A DNA stretch of 64,000 bases from Gymnorhina tibicen (Eukaryota > Chordata > Aves > Passeriformes > Artamidae). How positions within the stretch are numbered: the first letter of the stretch is position 1; each line of letters opens with the position of its first letter. The notes beneath the pieces were generated by a model. It was not told the origin of the DNA and ran no database searches. It was given only the letters and a program-made list of their open reading frames with translations. Location of the stretch: positions 3,965,333 through 4,029,332 of the forward strand of contig VXAZ01007995.1 in the NCBI GenBank assembly GCA_013399875.1, given 5' to 3'. The position numbers and the translations under genes were made by a program. This document shows positions 33,421-46,404 of the stretch, piece by piece.

Positions 33421-35889
33421 TTGCACTCAGTTGACTTCCAAAAGTTGGAAAAAGTTTCCAAAAGTAGAAAAATTCCTGGGAAAGCTGACCCTGACATCTC
33501 CCAGTTGCACTCAGAAGTGGATATTCAGAAGCTGGTAAAATCACGGGCAAATGCAAACGGGAGGGAAGCTCTTGGAAATATTTCTGGGCAGCAATTTGCT
33601 GAGGAAGGGGCGTTTCTGTGCCCCGGCTCGCCTCAGGGAGTTACTGCAATTTCTTGACTTTTCTTTGACGGGGCTGTGATTTCCTCAGCTGTGAGAGGAA
33701 GGTGATAACACTGCCTTTAGCTGGCATAATCCATTCCCTGTGTATAAACCCTCGAGTTACATAAAAAACACTGAGCCAGGAGCAGACTGGGAGATGGAAC
33801 ATGTGAGTGATACCTGTGGACACAGACCCCAGAGCACCTTTTGCCCAAACAGCCCTTGTGATGATCCCTCCCCCTCCCATAAACCCTGTATCCTTGAGTT
33901 CTCCGTGAATGAGCAGTGGTTGTTCACATTCTGGTACTTTAAAGGACCACAGGGTTTTTGGAAATGCAAGTTTTAAGTGCAAAAATGCAGCGGTTTGTCA
34001 GGTGCTCGGGGCAGGAGCTCTTAGGGCTTGAAAGCAGATTGCCCTCACACAACAGGGGCTGATTCTCGCCATGAGTGAGCTGACAAAGTCTAGGAATAAT
34101 AGCAAGAAATGATGGATTTAAAGAGTCAAAAAAAAAAAGCGGGTATATTTTATTTAGGCCAAGTTACAATTGAAATCAATAAGAACTACCGAATGTTGCC
34201 TTGTAACTTGACTTGAAAGCATTATTTGTTAAGGACTATGAAAAACAGAGGAATTTCAAAAGTCTAATTAATTTTACCTCATTTTGTGTGGGCTATTTAA
34301 CTCTCCTGAACCTCATTGCTTCTGGACATGGTAATGTCACTAAGTCTCTGTTTCTCTCAAGTTTCACAGTACTGCCAGCCACAAGCATAAAGAAAGTTAC
34401 TCTCGAATTTCTAAAATAACTAATGAGATTTTGTCACGTAGATAACGGACAACTTGACTTCTGTAGTTGACTGTCAAATTTCTGTAAACCACAAGGGAAA
34501 AACTCATTTAAAACCAGAGGTGTTTTCATATTCACAGGTCTCCAGGAGCTGGATTTTAACCCCTTCGGCTTTCACCCCCTCGCTCCCCAAACTGTGCAAA
34601 TTCTGGGCAGAGAGTTCCCCTTGCTGGATCTCTACGGCTTCTGCAAAGTTCTTCTTCATCAGCGGGTCTCTTGACAAAGTTTTCCTGGTGCTTTTAATCA
34701 AGCAAGGGCTCTAGAAAAACACAAACCCTCATTATGGAATAGCTACAGGTAGTCATGGTCCAGAAAGTCAGAAAGAAAGAAGCTGTTCCTTTCCCCAGCT
34801 ATTTTGAGCAGCCCAGAAATGACATTACCTGCAGGACTTCCTTTTCCAACACAAACCAGAAACGATGGCAAGGTTTCTGTTTGCTTTGTGCAGAACAAGT
34901 GAAAAACATTCCACACCCACAGAGTCAAACGAAACCCAGATTTTCCTAAATGAATCTGAATATTTTACCAGAAACGCTTCTTTTCTACTGAAACATACGG
35001 ATCTGAGAGGGCTCACACGGGTCCATCCATCATGTTCCAGGCTGGGAAAGCGAGGACCCTGGTCCCTTCAAAACCTTCTCTATTACAAAGTCCTAACCTG
35101 CAAAAAGACAAAAACATCTTCCAGGTGGAAACATCAAAAGCCTGCATGTCCTTAGCCTTCTGAAATGAGCACACAGGGGAATTTAATGCTACTTGATTCC
35201 ATTGCCCAGGGAAGCTCAGTGTGTTTGTGTTTTCGTTTTACATGAAAGTAGCTTCAAAACTTTCCAAAATTTTTTCTCTTTCACAACTATTTTTGCCTCT
35301 TGGTTTTCAGAACATGCTTTGAGTTTTCAAAACACACTTTCTGGGTTTTTTTCCCCCCCTTCTTATTTCAAAATTCTTCTGCTTTTCTGGAACTTCTGTT
35401 TCCTATCACCTGGAATGCTCAGAAGCAAGCCCCAAATATTTCCAGTTAAGTCCCCACCGGGACTCCAATTCCACCTTAAGAAAAGAAGGAGAAAAAGCAA
35501 AAAATAAAAGCAACAACTAAAATTCCCAGTGAAAGCCATGAAATCCCATGCCGGAAAAAAAAAGAAATCAAGAAACTGGGACTTTCAAAAGGGAATATTC
35601 TCCCCATAATACAGAGATTTGCACCTAAAAATCCTCCAGCCATTTCAGCATTAACCACCACTGCTTTTTTTTTTTTTATTTTATTTTTTCTTACTTTTCC
35701 CAGGCTGTGGTGCTGGCTGCCCATGAGCCCCGCAGCAATGCCCTGACCCCCTCTCCCAGCTCCTGCGCCGTGGGGCGATGCTCCCCAGAGCCCACCTCCC
35801 CATTCAGGGCCCGTGATTATGCTTTCCCCACCACGCTGAAAGCCCTGCGAGGAGGAGGCGGGGGGGAAAGAGGGGAGAAGAATCCAAAG

Positions 35890-36085
35890 GCATTCTGACA
35901 CCCCGGCCCGATAAGAAACTTTAGCCCTATTCAGCGACTGACAACCGCTTGTAGAATATGATCTTAATCCTGTTTCTAACATTCTCTCGCCCTTCGGCCG
36001 CCCTATTCCAGGCTGTATTCTTCTAACCGTCGCTCCAGCAAATCCCCCAAAGAGAATTACTGGGGGGAGATAAACATCAAAGGGA
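35890..36085. promoter_or_regulatory. Candidate conserved non-coding element
   Basis: CpG-containing, non-repetitive segment with GATAAGAAACTTTAGCCC, CTTAATCCTG (TAATCC, the expected K50 homeodomain core), CCCTTCGGCCGCCC and GGGGAGATAAACATCAAAGG (a CATCAAAG TCF/LEF-like core). It has no coding frame. The role is inferred. Confidence 0.3.
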
Positions 36086-37273
36086 AATTCAAGAAATCTA
36101 CAGTAGGTTCACACAGTGGGGGGAAAGAGGGGCAGGTGGGGGCCGGTGGAGAGGGCTGTGTCTCCCCTCGCCCTGGTTGCATTCCTCAGGGCTGGCTCGC
36201 TGCAGAGCAGCCCCCCCAAACCTGCTCAGCAGAGTGCCATTTTTAGGACTTTTTTTTTTTTTAATCCTGTTTGAGGGTTTTTTTTTTCCTTGGGAGTAAG
36301 AGATCCCGGTCATGCAAAGCTCTGCACACAGCCACTGTGTGTAAAAATGCACCCCTTCCCCAGAGAGGTGCATCACCTAAACAGAGAAGATGGAGGTGGG
36401 AGAAGGAGGGGACGTTTTCCTGGTAGGAAGCAGAAGTGGGGAGAACCAATGGATTTGCCCAGCAGCACGTGAGAAGTCTGCTGTAGAAATTAAACGAGTG
36501 AACATCATTTGGGAGCTCCCAGTAATTCCCATCAGGTGCAGGAGCCTTCAGCACTCAGAGACACAGTCCCATGGTGCTCCCTAAAGACCTTCCAGCAGGT
36601 TGCCTACACCAGCTTGGAAGGAGCCTCCATGTGAGCCCATGGGAAGCCATTCATATTTGTCATGAAACTGTGGGTCTCCTCTGATGTGCAGCCTCCAGGA
36701 CGAAGGAAAAGGTGGGATTCTGAGGACAGTGCCAGTCTTTCCATCCTGTCTCACTTCCGTCCTTCAGAAATCAGGGCCCTGCTCTCTGCTTCCTGTGCAG
36801 CTGGTGAAGAAGGATGAGCTCCTACCACCCCCAGCTTCACACGACCAAGGTGACATCTGGACCAGACGTCCTCTGAAGACCCCTTCTAACCCAAATTACT
36901 GCTGTAAACACTGTGAGTCAAGAGGAACTGACTTACAACAAGGCACAAAAAAATAGGGTCGTTAAAGAGAGTGCAGAAAATTGAGACAGCTGAGTTATCC
37001 CCAGCACTGCAAAAGCATCCTCTTATTAACTCTCCTGGGATCCTTCCTTCCTGCTGGCCCTAGTTCACAGATATGTTCACACAAACTCCATCAGCGCTTT
37101 CTTCCCAGCCTTTTCTAAGAGCTGTGAAACTCGGGTAAACACAGCCTTGACCTGGTGCTGGCAGCAGCCTGGCTCCAGGCAGGAGGTGGGTTTGAATTGC
37201 TCAAAGGTGCCCTCACCCCACCCAAGCATGCTCCTCAGTTCCCAAATGTTTAAAAAGAGGCTTTATTCTGGAG

Positions 37274-37297
37274 AAAAAAAAAAAAAAAAAAAAAAAA
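37274..37297. repeat. A24 homopolymer
   Basis: Uninterrupted run of 24 A following GGCTTTATTCTGGAG. It could be the tail of a retroposed sequence, but no upstream element or target-site duplication was recognised. Confidence 0.9.
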
Positions 37298-40200
37298 GCT
37301 GTTGCAAGAAGAGCACTCTGAGACTGTGCAGCAGCTTCCAGGAGGTAAAAATCTGATGAGCTATAAAAGAATAGAGAGACCTAAAAATAGAGCTCCCACC
37401 GCCCACGCTAAAGGATTAACTTTCTGTTAGGAAACAGGACAGCCTCGACCTCGGGCAAGGCAGAGATGCCCGGCTTGCTACTGTTGTCTCTGCTGCCCCA
37501 TTACATGTGGTTTGGAGAAAAAGCTTCACATTCCTGGTTCTGGTTTTCCTGTTTGTCAAAGGAGGCTGAATATCCTTGTACGTTTATTGATGCTGTAGAC
37601 TCACAGCTTGACAGATTTACCCCACATCTCAAGGGCCTACCTGGACTGCGATGAATTGTCACCAGTTAAGAGGGTAGGAGCTATGGTGGAGTCCTTTCAG
37701 CTCTTTTCTCTTGCAGTTCTATGACAAAACCTGTTTTATTTGATGCAGAAAACCTTTAAATATAGAACAGTGATGAAGACGTCCACCTTACAATAGTTAT
37801 TTTGCTTTCTTTTAACTCATTTTGTCGTTTTGGCATCTCACCTTTGCAGAGAAAGTTGGGGGCGGGGGTTGGTGGGAGGAGACACATTCCTCATTTCCAT
37901 CACATTCAACAAGAAAGAGAAAGTCACAAAAGAGTGCTCCCTTTCCAGCCTACACAACCCTTGTCACAGATTTTTGGTGTAACTGCTAGATTAAAGCCAT
38001 ACAACACCCACTAGGTACTTTTGCAACCATGGACAACCCTGACAGAGGCCATAGGATATGGAAATGTGTCTTCTTTCTGCTCATCTCTGGTTAAACCTGA
38101 GATGGAGAAACACATCTGGTGTTGAGAACCAGTTCAAGAAAGATATGTGTTAGCTGGAGAGAATGCAGAGAAAAATAATGAGAATAACTGGAAAACAGCA
38201 CCCATAAAGAAAAATTAAGATTATTGATGTGTAACCTGGAAAGAGAAAGCAAAGGGAGCTTCAGATGCATGGATGCTGTGATTACATGAAGGTCTGTTAA
38301 GGGCAGAATCTAGTCCCTTTAGTATGTTCTCAAAGAACAGGGCAAGATCCAGGCTTAGAAATACAATCTTCGAGTTTTGCTGATCAGAATACATCTAGGG
38401 CTTTCTGCCCTGCTAGCATTTCCTAGGTCTCCTGTCTCTCTGGGATGCTCCCTCTCTCCCACGTCATTTGATATGTTGGGAATAGTTATTTACTTCTCAC
38501 ACTTTGTGTGGCCTGAGGACTCAGCTGTTGCGAGGCTGGTCCCCAAACCTCTGTTCCAGCTTCACGATCTAGTCTGTCACTCTGCACATCACAAGCCAAA
38601 GGACTTCAGTGAACTGACTCCCCCTTGAAACAGGGAATCCATCCTCCAGTCTAAAGTCTGCCAACAAGGAGGTACCCCCCCACCTCACCTTCAGCAAATA
38701 ATTACTGTGCTTAATTACCCTCTCAGCCCATGTTAATCTCACTATGAGGTCCTGTCTCATCCTAAGGCTCATACCTCCTTCTCAGGTTGCTTGAGATTTC
38801 ACCCCTGATTGCTGATGGCATCCATGGTCCTGATGGATATGAAAAGCTCGGATAGATCAGTTGCACAGGGAGGCTTAAGTGTTTCCAAGACCATAATGAG
38901 AATTCCTTTCTCTAGAAACTGTGACCCAGACATGAAACCCAACCCTCAGTGGGAGACTTCTGATTTCACAGAAGACAAAAGCCAAGCATGCTAAATAAAT
39001 TGTCACCCTCTCGGAGCATGGGAACTTACCATTCAGGTGGGAAGTGCTCCATTAGCCTCCACACATTGGTTTACTTAGGTCTGTTTTTCTTGGGATTTAT
39101 TTTAAATCAACAGAATGGGTTTGGGAATACTTTGTGTTTGGCTTGTGTGGACAACAGAGCAAGCGAAACATTGAGCAGTTTTCAGCATCCAAGGCTCGTT
39201 TCTTGTATCATCCCAGAAGTGTTTGTTTGGACTTGAGGACTAGTTTGCTGAATATTTGGGAGATGGAGTGGTGACGACACGTCACTCACTGAGATGGTGC
39301 CACTAGGCAGAGGAAACAAACGGGGGGAAGCTCATCCTACCACAAGGATGGGATATCCATCCACCTCGGCCTTGAACTCCATGTGCTGTTTGTCCAGTGG
39401 CAACTGCAATCACCAGAGTCTGCTCTACGTGCCCAAGAATCATGTCCATGCCTGGCTTGGTGTCAGGGTGTAGGAGCCCAGACCCAGAACTTCCATCACA
39501 TGGAAAAGAGTAAAGATATCTGGGTATATACATTGTTATTTGATTTCACCCAAGACAACGTTAGCTCTGATTTAGAGTCGTCAATATTCACACAAAATCT
39601 GTGCTTAAGGATTAAAGAGCCCATAGAAATCCTCATCTCCACCCCCAAGGGTTACCATGGTTTTAACAGAGAGAAGAAGAAACCAGTCAAGGGGCACGGT
39701 GGTGCTGTCCCCATATTGGCAGAGCACCTTTGTGTTTTAGAGTCCCAATTCACTTAATTTCCTTGAATTTGTCTCGTGACCTCTCTGCTTTATCCCTCCT
39801 CAAGCAGGGCAAGCAGGATTGTGTCCACATTCAAAGTGCTGTAGAAATGGGTTACAAATTTGGGCATTCCCTGTGTCCAGAACAAGAGATGTTTCCGTGT
39901 GGCCAGGCTCAGGACTGATCCTGCACGTTCAGGCTGAGCACCACTTCCGTGGCCAGATGAGTCCCAGGATCCCACCATATCCCTGCTGCCTTTTCCCAGG
40001 GAACACAGTGGAAGAGGAGAGCTGGAGGAGCAGGATTTGTGAGCTGCAAAGTGCCCACATGCCACACAATGTGATCACAGCCACACGGATGTGCTCATGC
40101 TGGGGAAGCTCTTCCCCTTTCTCCATGCCAGACCATTGCAAAATCAGCTTCTGGGAGGATTCTGCTTCTCATTTATTTCTCCTGGGTCTGTCCACACTTC

Positions 40201-43170
40201 CCCCCATTAGCTTTGCCAAGTTTTAGCTCATTCTGTGTTCTGAGAACAGTTCCAATTAAATGGCTTTTCAATCAGTTTGATCACAAGTGCACTTGCCAGA
40301 AGTGCGGCACGTCCATGAAATCAGGAATTTCCTGCAGGACAGCTACTCTCTGAAAAAAAAATATTTGGATTTTTTCTTGGAAAATGATCAGTTCAAAAAC
40401 TATTCGGCCTTGTAGCCAACATTTTTCTTTTTATTTCTCCCAGAATTTGGAGTAGGTTCTCCCGCTCCCCCTGAAATTTTGTTCTCAACAAAATATTTCG
40501 TGGATAAAAAACAAACCAAAAGCACTCTGTCCTGGCTTGGAGTTCAAACAGGCAGGAATTTTCACACAGCCCAGACCTGGGGCTTGGAAATACCTTGGCT
40601 TCTTGACAAAGCCCATTTGGTAAAGTAGCTGAGAGTGCCCATGCTTGTCCAAGGCACACCTCCAACCAGTTTAACACTGGAGAGGAAAACCCAGTTTGAA
40701 TAATTCCTAATACAGAGTTGCTGAGACTTCCCTTTGCAGTAAATACTTATTTTTGTTAGCAGCAACTATGCGAGAGACATACTTTTGGGGTTGGCTCTTT
40801 CCCCTTTTCTCAGCTTCTTGAGGACCAAGTAATGATTTTATGTGGTTTTTTCCCTCCTTCCACACTCACCAGTCCAGAGGATCGCTGTGATTTATCCGAG
40901 CAACAAGGGTGCACCTGGTGGTTATTCCCCAGACCAGACTGCTGTGAGACAGAAGAGCTGGGCTGTGCTCCCCGCCTGCTCCTGATGAGGAGAGATTAGA
41001 TGGGGAAGCCTGATAGCCTGGCTCTGGAAGCGAGCAAATGAGCAACCCTAAATGCCTTCCTAGACCCAGTGACCGTAAGTCCTTGGCGGTGACTGGTCCT
41101 TGTGGGATAATGCCAGGAATAGGCATATTAAGCACATGAATGTCAAGTCCTAATTCATCTCTCTAATGTTGTACAGTAGCAGGACTGTACCCCCCTGCTG
41201 TGGTGTAATTTCACGCTGAGGAGTCTGATGGGGCTTCCTGCAGACTGATCCTTTATGGATCAGAAAACTCACTTTCTCTTTGTGTTGGAGGGTGCGGAGA
41301 TTATCTTATTAACCACATCCATGCCAGCTCTGATAAAACACCGGGCTCTGCCTCTTCTGAGGACTCCTTTTCGTGCTGCTTTTCCTCTCCTATGGGTTCA
41401 CATCGCAGAGGTGAAGAACATTAAAACCAAGCCTCTACCAGCAGGTTTCACACTTGCATGAGCAAATGGAATATTTTGCATTTTCTTGGCTCAGATACAA
41501 CACTGACCTGGCTTGAACCCTAAATCATTTTAGGGAGCTCGGTGCATCCACATTAGGGCTCCTGTATCCCCTTTCCAGGTTCTTTTCACCTCTCCTTTCC
41601 CCAAAAAAGTCAATGTTTAAACTACTTCAGGGTGATGCCCTGCAGGTACCACCTACCCCAGAGCAGCAAGTTTGAATGCAAGAGTGGGTCCACCTCAAGT
41701 GCTGCCCTCTGTAGGACCTGGCCACCTGGGGGAAGGGTTTCTTCTCTTCCACCATCTCAGTCCACCTCTTCACAAACCTCTCCAGACCATGCCATGGGGA
41801 CAGCAGGATGTGGCAGTGAGCAGTTAGGATGTTCTTGTGGCCTCTGAAGGTGTCAGGCTCTGCACACAGGTCAGGAAAAGGCTGCAGGAGGGAAGGCAGA
41901 ACTGCACGCATTCTCAGACACTCCTCAGGATGTGGGCTTTTCCAATCTGATAAGACAAAAGCCTTCTGCTTTCAACAATAGACCACGGCTGCCTCCCCAA
42001 ATGATGCCAGAGGGCCACCCTGTAGCCACGTCCCAGAGTGTAACAGGGGATGATAGTTTATAATCTCATTTTCTGGGCTGGCTGCCCTTCTGGTGCCCCT
42101 CATGCTCCATGTAAATCATCTGGAGTCTGATTTCTTTGGCTCGCTGGGCTGTTCTTTCCTTGTCTGCTTCTAACAGGCTCCTGGCTCAGCAGGGAGGGAC
42201 CTTGTCAGTGAAGACAGTACCAGGACAGTCCCACCAGAAAAACTTCAATTCAGTCTTGCTTGGACAAAACGCTGCAGCCAGGGCCAGGCTCCCATCCACA
42301 TGCAGTTCCAGCAGACTGGGGGTGGCTCTGGCATTCTTCTGTTCAATGTGTATGCACTTCCCAATCCACTGGCACCATTTCTTCAGTCAGGGTTATCCCA
42401 CTCCTTCTTGCTTCACCTGACACACTTTAAAAAGGCAGTTCAACAGAGCCCTCAGTGGATTTCAGTTATTTTTACAATATTGTTCCTATGTGCTCATGTT
42501 GTATCGAGCTACAGACCTGGTGGCAAGCTCTGGCACCACCAACAGTCTTTTGCAGCTAATGAAAAATAACCTGCTTTTTATCTGCAGAAAATAGCATCGC
42601 CTGGGTCTTGCCATGGCAAATTATTTAATGGCTCTCCAAGCAAAAAAGTCCTTCCCTGTCTATCGGGCTGTGTAAGTCTCCCTCCAGCTGTTATCTTGCT
42701 GCACTGCTGAGCGCCTCAAGTTGCAAAGCAGAGCCACAAACTGTCCCATCTTCTAGGCAGGGAGGCAGAGTTCCACTTGTTTGCAGAGCAGAGAAAGCCA
42801 CTGATGCCACCCCAGCACCTTGCACACAGCCACAGCACCCTCAGGAGAGCCCAGGGCAGGAGCCCAGCCTGCAGCTCCCTCTGCCACAGTGGTCTGGTCA
42901 GAAAAAAGGGATCTGTCAGGGGGATGTTGCTAAGTCAGGGGATGGTTTTAAGAACTTGATCATTAATAGGATGGTTGGGTTTTCTTTTCTAATGCAGGGA
43001 GGGTAGTGAAGGATTTGTTGTTTTGATTGCAATATTCTTCTTGTTCTTATCTTATTTTCCCATAAGGGAAGAAACAAACCCTTCTGTTCTACCCCAGCTT
43101 CCCTTCACAGCAATATGGCAAATGGACAGCAGCAAGAAACATCATCAAATTCTCCAGGAAGACTGAACTA

Positions 43171-43197
43171 TTCTTTTTTTTCTTTTTTTTTTTTTTT
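43171..43197. repeat. T-rich homopolymer tract
   Basis: Near-pure T with two C interruptions, low-complexity sequence in the gene desert. Confidence 0.85.
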
Positions 43198-43360
43198 ATG
43201 CAGACAACCTACTTAAGAAACACTCTGAGGAAAATGTGTTACTTGCTTGAACCCTCTATTTCTACTTTAACAATCTGGCAACTGTCTCCTTTGCCCACAT
43301 GAGCCGGGTCAGGTTTGGCTTGGGCTTGGGACATTTATGCTCTTTCCAGCTAAGCCTATA

Positions 43361-43452
43361 AAGGTGATGGGAAAAGGCTTATGAAGGTGACATGGAAGGG
43401 CTTGGGAAGGTGATGAGAGAAGGCTTATGAGGATGATCGAGGAAGGTGTTTG
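43361..43452. repeat. 23-bp tandem repeat, four imperfect copies
   Basis: Four consecutive 23-base units start at 43,361, 43,384, 43,407 and 43,430. The first three begin AAGGTGA and end in GGCTTATG or GGCTTGGG; the fourth is more diverged. The array is small and non-coding. Confidence 0.8.
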
Positions 43453-44149
43453 AGGCTGTGTGGGTCCTGAGATCCCACTGGATGGGAAGCAGCTGGCAGC
43501 TACGAGGAAGGCTCTGCAGCCACAGAAGCAGAACTGAGGCCACCACCAGCAGAGATCACTGCAGGTCACGGGTGAAGCCGGACGGGAAGTCCCCAAGGGA
43601 CATGTCAGAGTGATCTGGTGCATGCAGAGCTGCCTGCTTGCTGTGGGACTGGAGCAAAAGCCATGGGAGGACTTTTGCCACCCTGTGCTGCTACGGCCCA
43701 GAGAGCTGCGGGCAGAGCTAAGGGGGACGGAGCATCCCCGTGGCACAGACCAGGGAGAGCCTTCATCCTGCAAACGGGAAGATTTTCAGCCTGAATAAAT
43801 GCAAAGCCCCCTATTCTGCCTGGCACAGTGGGTTTCCCTGAGACTCAGCCCATGCCTTACCGAAGGACCTTTCCCAATCCTCAAGCCGGCAGATCCCAGA
43901 GCAGAAGGGGAGGACTGTTTGTTTAGACCCGTGTGGGTTAGGCAGCTCAGACTTTATTCTTGCACTTTGATAGGTTCCTAAATGAAAATCCAATAATATT
44001 TTAAGCAGAACGGGTTCCCATGAAAGTCATTTCTAAATCGCCCGGCTCATCCTACCTGTCGGCTGGATCCTCCATCCCCACCGGCCTAAGCCCGGTGTAA
44101 CGTCACTGCTGCCAGCGCTCTTACTCCGGGAGCCGAGTCCGGCCCTGCC

Positions 44150-44865
44150 GCAGAGAGCAGCGCTGCTGCTGCCTTTAATGAACATGTAAATAGACAGCAG
44201 GCTTCGGAGCACAGTAACCCTGCAGTCAGGAACTTCTCCAAAGCAGCTCGGGAGAAATAATACTTTATTCCTGGCGGTGCAAATAACTGATAGGGACTGG
44301 CTAAGAAGGGTTCATGCAAATACTCCTGAATTAAGCTCCGTCTGAAGTTAGAAAGGAAAGATGATAAACACACCCGGCTTTAAAACTGCAAAATATGCTT
44401 TGCAGGCATGAAACCGGAGGAGTAACAAAACTATCTGACATCACATTTAACAGCAAAGCATTTCTTATTCTCAGGGATGCAGTTACCTAGAGTCCCACTA
44501 AAGAGTCCTACCTATTATTTACATTTCTAAATCTTAAAACCATTAACAAAAGCCACTTAATTCAATTACTTTCCCTGAGCACCGATGTTATTACATTATT
44601 CTCACGAAGCCGAGTTTTGGCTCTGGGTTTCTTTTTTTTCTTTCTTTAAATTCATTCCTCTTTTCTCCACGCCGAGTGCCTCCCCGCCACCTCCCCGTCT
44701 TTCTCTCCCCCGATGTCATTGTGTAGAACTAATGGGGTAAACTGAAATGGTATCTGTCCTCATTGACAGGTTTATGAGAATTTAATAAAGCGTGGCGCGG
44801 ATAAAATGAGATATTACAAGGCCACACAAAGCTGATTGACTTCTCCACGTCAGCATTTTTATTTG
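44150..44865. promoter_or_regulatory. Candidate enhancer block with octamer and homeodomain sites
   Basis: About 700 bases of AT-leaning, non-repetitive, non-coding sequence between more GC-rich flanks. It contains an exact octamer ATGCAAAT at 44,314-44,321, TTTAATGAACATGTAAATAG, GTGCAAATAACTGATAG, CCACTTAATTCAATTAC, GATGTTATTACATTATTC, GAACTAATGGGG and GAATTTAATAAAGCG. The dense, varied motif content with no transposon signature is typical of ancient developmental enhancers. The target gene, presumably DMBX1, is inferred. Confidence 0.45.
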
Positions 44866-44893
44866 GTTATTTATTTATTTATTTATTTATTTT
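44862..44893. repeat. (TTTA)n microsatellite
   Basis: About eight ATTT/TTTA units ending at TTTTCAG. A similar short (TTTA)n lies at about 18,612-18,639 in DMBX1 intron 2. Confidence 0.85.
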
Positions 44894-44899
44894 CAGCAC

Positions 44900-45690
44900 A
44901 GGGGTGATCTCACCAGTCTGTTGGTGGTGCTGGCCCAGGAGGGATGAGAGGGGAAGGGAAGACGCAGGCAATAGGAGGGGCTGATCAGTCCACTGAGGTG
45001 TTTGCTGCGAGCACGGGCCATGATGCTTTGTGGTTTTCCGATGGCTCCAGGAAGATGGCACGGCAGGAGTCACCAAGGGCCTCCCCACCACTGCCCGTGC
45101 ACATCTCTGCCCCTCGAGCCTCCACAGTGATGGGGTGAGCTCACCAAAACCAGTTTGGCATGGGCGGGGGTCCCCACCACTGCCCCATCGGGGGGTCTGA
45201 ACCAGGGTTGTACAGACCCTGCAGAGACACTTGGCATGGACAGGGCAGGGGGTGCACCCCTGCTGTGCTCTGTGTGTCCCTGTGGAGGTGACATCTGTGG
45301 TGATGCTCAGATGGACCCTCACAGACTGCCTGAGGACCCACCTCAGAGCACAGGGATGTTTGCACTGACCAACACAGAGTAATCCCAACCTGCAATAGCG
45401 CCCAAGAGGTCATCCTGAAGGGTGCCACCAACCACATCCCTCCAGGCATGGTCCTGCCCTGTGCCTCAGTTTCCCCTCCTGCCCAATATCCACTTTGCTT
45501 GAGTAAATGTAAATTGCAGGCCAGCTGGGGGGGCCTGCACAGCTCAAACCTTCCCCCTGGGAAAATCAGTGTGTATATCTAAAATGTGTTAGCTTCCATC
45601 CCAGGGTAAACACGGAGAGCTGGAAATCCGAGCTGTGCTGTAACTGGCTGGCTGTCTCCCTCTCCTGGCCTGTTCACAAAGTAGGGATCT
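44900..45690. other. Non-coding stretch between enhancer block and polypurine tract
   Basis: GC-moderate DNA with no recognised gene or element. Open frames on both strands overlap each other and lack recognisable domains. Confidence 0.6.
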
Positions 45691-45691
45691 C

Positions 45692-46082
45692 GAAAAGGAG
45701 AGAAAAAAGAAAGAGAAAGAGAAAGAGAAAGAGAAAGAGAAAGAGAAAGAGAAAGAGAAAGAGAAAGAGAAAGAGAAAGAGAAAGAGAAAGAGAAAGAGA
45801 AAGAGAAAGAGAAAGAGAAACAGAAAGAGAAACAGAAACAGAAACAGAAACAGAAACAGAAACAGAAACAGAGAAAGAGGGAAAGAGAAAGGGAAAGGAG
45901 GAGGAGGAAAATGGAAGGGGGAAAGGGGAAAGGAAGAGGAAGGGGAAGGGGAAGGGGAAAGGGGGAAGGGGAAAAGAGGGAAAAGGGAAAGGAAGAGTAA
46001 AAGGAAGAGGAAGATGAAAAGGGAAGAGGAAAAGGAAGACAAAGAGGAAAAAGAAGAGAAAAAGGCAAAGGAAAAAAGGAAA
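45692..46082. repeat. 390-bp polypurine tract with (GAAAGA)n and (GAAACA)n arrays
   Basis: Almost every base on the + strand is A or G. The first part is a near-perfect (GAAAGA)n hexamer array to about 45,820, then (GAAACA)n to about 45,872, then irregular GGAAAGGGGAA-type sequence to 46,082. The Ser/Leu/Phe-repeat frames on the minus strand are artefacts of the repeat. Such tracts can form triplex DNA and are unstable in length. Confidence 0.95.
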
Positions 46083-46404
46083 CCTCAGGGTGTGTGTACT
46101 TTTTCTGCCAGGCAAGGAAACCCACAATGCAAGTGGCCAAGGAGGTTTGGATTCAGCCCAGTCACACTCAGTCACACGAGGGCTCAGGACCCCGCTATGA
46201 CTCAGGACCCCACTTGAATCCTGACTCCACCCTACAGATTAACATCACTTTTGGGGAAGACTGTCAGGTTTAAACTTGGGGCAGCCCCTGTTAGCCTCAA
46301 AACTTGGGCCAGGGGGCTTCAGACACAAATAATATCAGCTGTTTACCCTGTCTCTGCAATGTGAATTCAGAGAGGGTGGAGATAGCCTTGCTCATTCAGT
46401 TCAT

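Larger units (their letters stand above)
32731..43360. other. Gene desert, part 4
   Basis: About 10.6 kb without a recognised gene. Contains the CR1 fragment at 33,333, T-rich tracts near 35,669 and 36,250, the candidate element at 35,890-36,085 and the A24 run at 37,274. The stretch 38,030-38,350 may include a very old CR1 body, but this could not be supported firmly. Confidence 0.6.

Noticed and set aside
38030..38350. Possible old CR1 body fragment
   Set aside because: The texture is faintly CR1-like (GGAAAGAGAAAGC, GTGATTACATGAAGG), but no run long enough to support it was found.
43309..43773. 154-codon minus-strand open frame
   Set aside because: It covers the 23-bp tandem repeat and has no recognisable domain, splice structure or conserved neighbour.
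45579..46175. Long minus-strand open frames rich in Ser, Leu and Phe repeats
   Set aside because: They are translations of the polypurine hexamer array; a stop-free periodic repeat gives open frames on several phases and no protein family fits.
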